Shown piece by piece: positions 60,013 to 64,000 of a stretch of DNA of 64,000 bases (within the stretch, counting starts at the first letter, position 1; each line of letters opens with the position of its first letter). Origin of the DNA: Rhodamnia argentea. Its lineage: Eukaryota > Streptophyta > Magnoliopsida > Myrtales > Myrtaceae. The position numbers and the translations under genes were made by a program. The stretch is taken from the NCBI RefSeq assembly GCF_020921035.1, contig NC_063157.1:4894501-4958500 (forward strand), read 5' to 3'. Under the pieces are notes generated by a model that searched no databases, had not been told where the DNA came from, and saw only the letters and a list, made by a program, of their open reading frames with translations.

Positions 60013-60030
60013 TGGCGCCGTTACGGGGGA
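60013..60030 (+). other. Primer-binding site (tRNA-Asp type)
   Basis: TGGCGCCGTTACGGGGGA closely resembles TGGCGCCGTTGCCGGGGA, the site complementary to the 3' end of tRNA-Asp used by many plant gypsy elements. It marks the internal region of the second element. Confidence 0.78.
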
Positions 60031-60122
60031 TTGATTGTTTAATACTAATTACTATTGATACCGGATAATTCTAAGTTTAATCTAGCTTTTATTTTTTTGT
60101 TTCTGCAGATGCATATCGGTGT

Positions 60123-61582
60123 ATGACACATAGCCAACAAGGGAAACTTGCTGAGTTTGATGTAGAAATCGAACGTACATTCGGAATGCAACTAAGAGAA
60201 CAAAGAAATCACACAGAAAAGATGGGAGACGTTGAAGATCAATGTAGGCTCTTGAGAGACTATGCTATGCCAATAGTTCAGGGCACTACATCAAGCATCG
60301 GGAGACCTGCAATTCAAGCACACAACTTTGAGATCAAGCCATCACTCATTTAGATGCTTCAACAATCAGTGCAATTTAGTGGGCTATCAAGCAATGATCC
60401 AAACACTCACATTGAAGCTTTTCTTGAAATCTGTGACACAATTAAATATAATGGAGTTACAGATGATGCTATTAGATTAAGATTATTTCCATTTTCCCTT
60501 AGAGACAAAGCTAAAAGTTGGCTCTCTTCTCTTCCCGCGGGATCAATCAGTACATGGAATGATATGGCCCAAAAATTTCTTCGTAAGTTCTTTCCACCTG
60601 CAAAGTCTACAAAAATGCGTAACGATATTACTAATTTTATGCAGATGGATAATGAATCATTGTATGAATCATGGGAAAGATTCAAGGAGTTTCTTAGGAG
60701 ATGCCCACATCATGGACTTCCCCGTATGGATGCAGGTACAAACTTTTTATAATGGGTCTAGTGCAAATATTCGTTCTATGATTGATGCAGCTATAGGGGG
60801 GACTACGAATAATAAAACACCAGAAGAAGCCTACAACCTGTTAGAGGAAATGGCATCCAATAGTTATCGGTGACCTATTGAAGTGGATGATGTCACTACA
60901 ATTGCTGCACGACTTAAAGTCTTGAACGAAAAGATAGATAACATGAGTGTTTCTGTCATGCCAATTCAGAATATGACATGCGATTTTTGTGGTGGAGGAC
61001 ATGTTAGCGCAAAGTGTCGGGTAAGTAACACTTTTACACAACCTAGTGAAAATGCTAACTTTGTTGGTAATTTTAATAGATTGCAGAATAATCCTTATTC
61101 CAACACATATAATCTGGGGTGGCACAATCATCCAAATTTTTCATGGAGTAATCAGAATGTGACGAAACCACCACCGGGATTTAAACAATCGAAGAGACAA
61201 GCTGGAAGATATAGTCACCAAACTTGCTAGCACCACTCATGACTTCATCAAGAGCACAAATGTCAGATTTTAAAACCAAGAGGTTTCAATCGGAAATCTA
61301 GAGATGCAAGTGGGTCAATTAGCAAACATCATATCGGGAAGACAACATGGCTCTTTGCCTAGCAACACAGAGAAAAATCCAATTGAAGATGCAAAAGCTA
61401 TAACCATGAGAAGTGGTAAACAAGTGGGAGAAGAAGATGTCGAACAAGAGACTTCCAAAAGCAAAGAAAAAGAAGTCAAGAGACAACCAAAGGAGGCAAG
61501 CAAGAGTAAAATTTTCCAGATAATCCAAAGCCATATGTGCCGCCCGTTCCTTTCCCTCGCCGAATTTAGCAACGTAAAATAG
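60123..61582 (+). pseudogene. Athila-like gag, interrupted
   Basis: 60123-60350 (MTHSQQGKLAEFDVEIERTF) and 60354-60752 are one frame split by TAG at 60351-60353. The gag core is clear: [20 protein letters not shown], then [20 protein letters not shown] and [13 protein letters not shown]. After a frameshift near 60735 it continues [19 protein letters not shown]...EEAYNLLEEMASNS, has a TGA at ~60871, then a zinc-knuckle CDFCGGGHVSAKC (about 60982-61020). More stops follow at 61230. Nonfunctional. Confidence 0.82.
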
Positions 61583-62281
61583 ATAAGCAATTCTCTAAAT
61601 TTCTTAATGTTTTTAAAAAATTGCACATTAACATCCTTTTTGCAGATGCTTTAGTGCAAATGCCCAGCTATGCAAAAATTTTTAAGGAGATTCTGGCAAA
61701 CAAAAGGAAATTAGAGGATTATGAAACTGTGAAGTTGAATGAAGAGTGCTCAGCCATCCTACAAAGTAAATTACCTTCGAAGTTGAAAGATCCGGGGAGT
61801 TTTACAATTTCTTGCACTATTGGGGATTCTTACTTTGAAAAGGCATCGTTTGATTTTTATGAAAGCATTAATTTGATGCCTTTTTCAGTTTTTAGAAAAT
61901 TAGAATTAGGGAAAGTAAAAGCAACCACAGTGTCACTTTAACTGGCTGATCGAACAATTAAATATCCAAGAGATATTGTGGACGATGTTTTGATAAAGGT
62001 TGACAAGTTTATCTTTCCCCACGGATTTCATAATTCTTGATATGAAGGAAGATTTTAAGGTACCACTTATCTTAGGTCGACCTTTTCTAACAATAGGAAG
62101 AGCTCTTATTGATGTACAACAAGGGAAGCTGATTCTTAGAGTTCAAGATGATGTTGTTACCTTTAATGTTTTTAAAGCCATGAAATATCCCTCTAATGAT
62201 AATTATTGTTTTAGAATTGAGACAGTTGACAAGTTGGTGAATAAGGTTTTTCAAAAAAAAAAAATTCAAGGATCCAATTGA
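61583..62281 (+). pseudogene. Athila-like aspartic protease region, degenerate
   Basis: 61621-61941 reads LVQMPSYAKIFKEILANKRK, then FTISCTIGDSYFEKASFDFY and ESINLMPFSVFRKLELGK. Where the family has an active-site Asp-Leu-Gly-Ala-Ser-like motif before INLMP, this copy has DFYES, so the catalytic triad motif is lost. After a stop the region resumes at 62000 in another frame with DFKVPLILGRPFLTIGRALI and VFKAMKYPS. Confidence 0.75.
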
Positions 62282-62348
62282 AGCATGTCTAGTTCAATCA
62301 AGGGACAAAGAAATTGAGAATGAGAAGATAAAGGAGTACACAAATTTT

Positions 62349-64000
62349 ATGGAGGCAAATCCACCATATTCAAGGCAAAATGCAACAAAATTTGAGGAGT
62401 TGGGACAACACTCAACAAAGCCTAAACCATCAATTGAAGAGCCTCCGATTCTTGAACTCAAACCCTTACCTTCTCATTTAAAATATGCTCATTTAGATGG
62501 AGTCTCTTCTTTGCCAGTAATTATATCTTCTTTTTTGACAGATTTGATGGAGAAGAAAGCGCTCAGAATATTGAGAGAGCATAAAGATGCAATTGGATGG
62601 AAAATAGCTAACATCAAGGGAATTAGCCCTTCGCTTTACATGCACAAAATTTTGATGGAGGAACAATACAAACCCACTATCCAACCTCGGAGGTGTTTGA
62701 ACCAAAAAATGCAAGAAGTAGTAAAAATTGAGGTAATTAAGTTACTTGATGTAGGGATCATCTATCTTATATCCGATAGTTCCTAGGTAAGCCTTGTGCA
62801 AGTGGTAACAAAGAAAGGAGGTATGACTATTTAAAAAAATGACAACAATATGTTGATTCCAACTAGGACGATTCTTGGGCGGTGTGTGTATGAATTACAG
62901 AAAATTGAATTATGCCACTAGAAAAGATCACTTTCCTTTACCATTGATTGATCGGATGTTGGAAAGACTTGTAGGGCATGAGTTCTATTATTTTCTTGAT
63001 GGATATTAAGGGTATAATCAGATTCCTATTGCATTAGAAGATCAAGAGAAAACTATTTTCACTTGTCCCTATGGTACCTTTGCTTTTAGAAGAATGGCCT
63101 TTGGTCTTTGTAATGCACCAGCTATATTTCGGAGATGCATGATGGCTATTTTTTCTGATATGGTTGACAAATAGATTGAGATTTTCATGGATGATTTTTC
63201 TGCTTTTGGCTCATAATTTGATTCTTGTTTAAATAATTTGGCTTTGGTCTTACAAAGATGTGAGAAGACTAACCTCGTTTTGAATTGGGAGAAGTGCCAT
63301 TTTATGGTGCGGGAAGGAATAGTGCTCGAGCATAAGATCTCTAAAAATGGAATTGAAGTCGATCGCGCCAAAGTGGAGGTTGTTGCTAAATTGTCTCCAC
63401 CAACATCTGTGAAACTTGTCGGAGGATTTTTGGGGCATGCGGGATTCTACGGGCCGTTTATAAAAGATTTTTCAAAAATTGCTAAACCCCTATCTAATCT
63501 TTTGATAAAAGATGCACCATTTAATTTTTCTGATGAATGCGTGCAGGCTTTTAATGCTTTAAAGGAAAAGTTAGTGTCGGCACCAATCATAGCAACACTA
63601 GAGTGGGATTTACCTTTTGAGCTGATGTGTGATACTAGCGATTTTGCAGTGGGAGCTGTCTTGAGACAAAGAAAGAATGGAGTTTTTCAAATCATTTACT
63701 ACGCCAATCGAACCTTATCGGGTGCACAATTGAATTATTCAACAACAGAAAAAAGAACTTTTGGCGGTAGTTTTTGTTTTTGATAAATTTCGTTCTTATT
63801 TAATTGGCTCGAAAGTTATAGTTTATTCTGACCACTCTGCTCTTAAGTATCTACTGGAAAAGAGGGAATCAAAACCCCGGTTGATCAAGTGGATTCTATT
63901 GCTGCTGCCAGAATTTGATTTGGAAATCAAAGATAAGAAGGAGACTAAAAATCTAGTTGCGGATCACTTATCTAGAATCCCGAATTCAAAGGAAGAGGTA
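62349..64000 (+). pseudogene. Athila-like reverse transcriptase / RNase H, runs off the window
   Basis: 62349-62786 is the pre-RT segment (ILELKPLPSHLKYAHLDG; REHKDAIGWKIANIKGISPS). From ~62787 to 63237 the RT core is visible only in short pieces broken by many stops and shifts (NYRKLNYATRKDHFPLPLID; FFDGY-like). 63238-63783 is cleaner: CEKTNLVLNWEKCHFMVREG, then FLGHAGFYGPFIKDFSKIAK and the RNase H start DTSDFAVGAVLRQRK. A frameshift near 63775 is followed by [20 protein letters not shown] and ADHLSRIPN up to the edge. The integrase and 3' LTR should lie beyond 64000. Confidence 0.82.

Overview
The window is nuclear DNA of a flowering plant, most likely a dicot. It holds spliced genes with GT-AG introns, a plant-type tRNA-His, plant-specific families (class III peroxidase, group C MAP kinase, YSK dehydrin, S-protein homologue), plant LTR retrotransposons, a hAT transposon, MITEs and a nuclear insertion of plastid DNA. 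The long AT-rich fold-back repeats and long LTRs would fit Myrtales, but that is a guess. All gene models are my own splice reconstructions; exon sums that come out as whole codons are noted where they do.

Left part (1-20.5 kb), gene-rich: the 3' end of a soluble epoxide hydrolase (+); a class III peroxidase that looks dead (-); a many-exon type I membrane protein (-) whose signal-peptide exon has an apparent frameshift; a broken S-protein homologue (+) close upstream of it; a two-exon dehydrin with ABRE/G-box motifs (-); and a six-exon UBE3D/HECT_2-like ubiquitin ligase (-). Short tandem repeats and fold-back MITEs lie between them.

Middle (20.5-35.2 kb): about five diverged copies of a ~1.3 kb unit of unknown nature (22.3-29.3 kb). 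One copy carries a foreign ~310 bp insert and another a mosaic of plastid fragments (ndhD, ndhJ, cemA). Then come an intact two-exon group C MAP kinase (-), more fold-back MITEs, and a tRNA-His gene (-).

Right-middle (35.2-51 kb): a small family of BCS1/ASD-type AAA-ATPases, all on the minus strand, in three states: a C-terminal fragment, a full-length pseudogene, and an apparently intact three-exon gene of about 501 codons. Long-LTR sequences sit around and between them; one LTR is itself hit by a Tourist-like MITE with TTA target duplications.

Right end (49.9-64 kb), nested mobile elements: a decayed Ty3/gypsy element (3' part of an LTR, Met-type primer site, gag, protease) is split within its gag zinc-knuckle region by a 5.67 kb hAT transposon with matching terminal inverted repeats, an 8-bp target duplication (one mismatch) and a transposase interrupted by one in-frame stop. 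The gypsy remnant abuts a second, Athila-like gypsy element (Asp-type primer site, gag, protease, RT/RNase H) that runs off the window and is full of stops and frameshifts.

I see no clearly new biological system. The most interesting points are the three-stage decay series of AAA-ATPase paralogues, the catalytically and splice-dead peroxidase, the unidentified 1.3 kb repeat array with its plastid mosaic, and the dated nesting at the right end.
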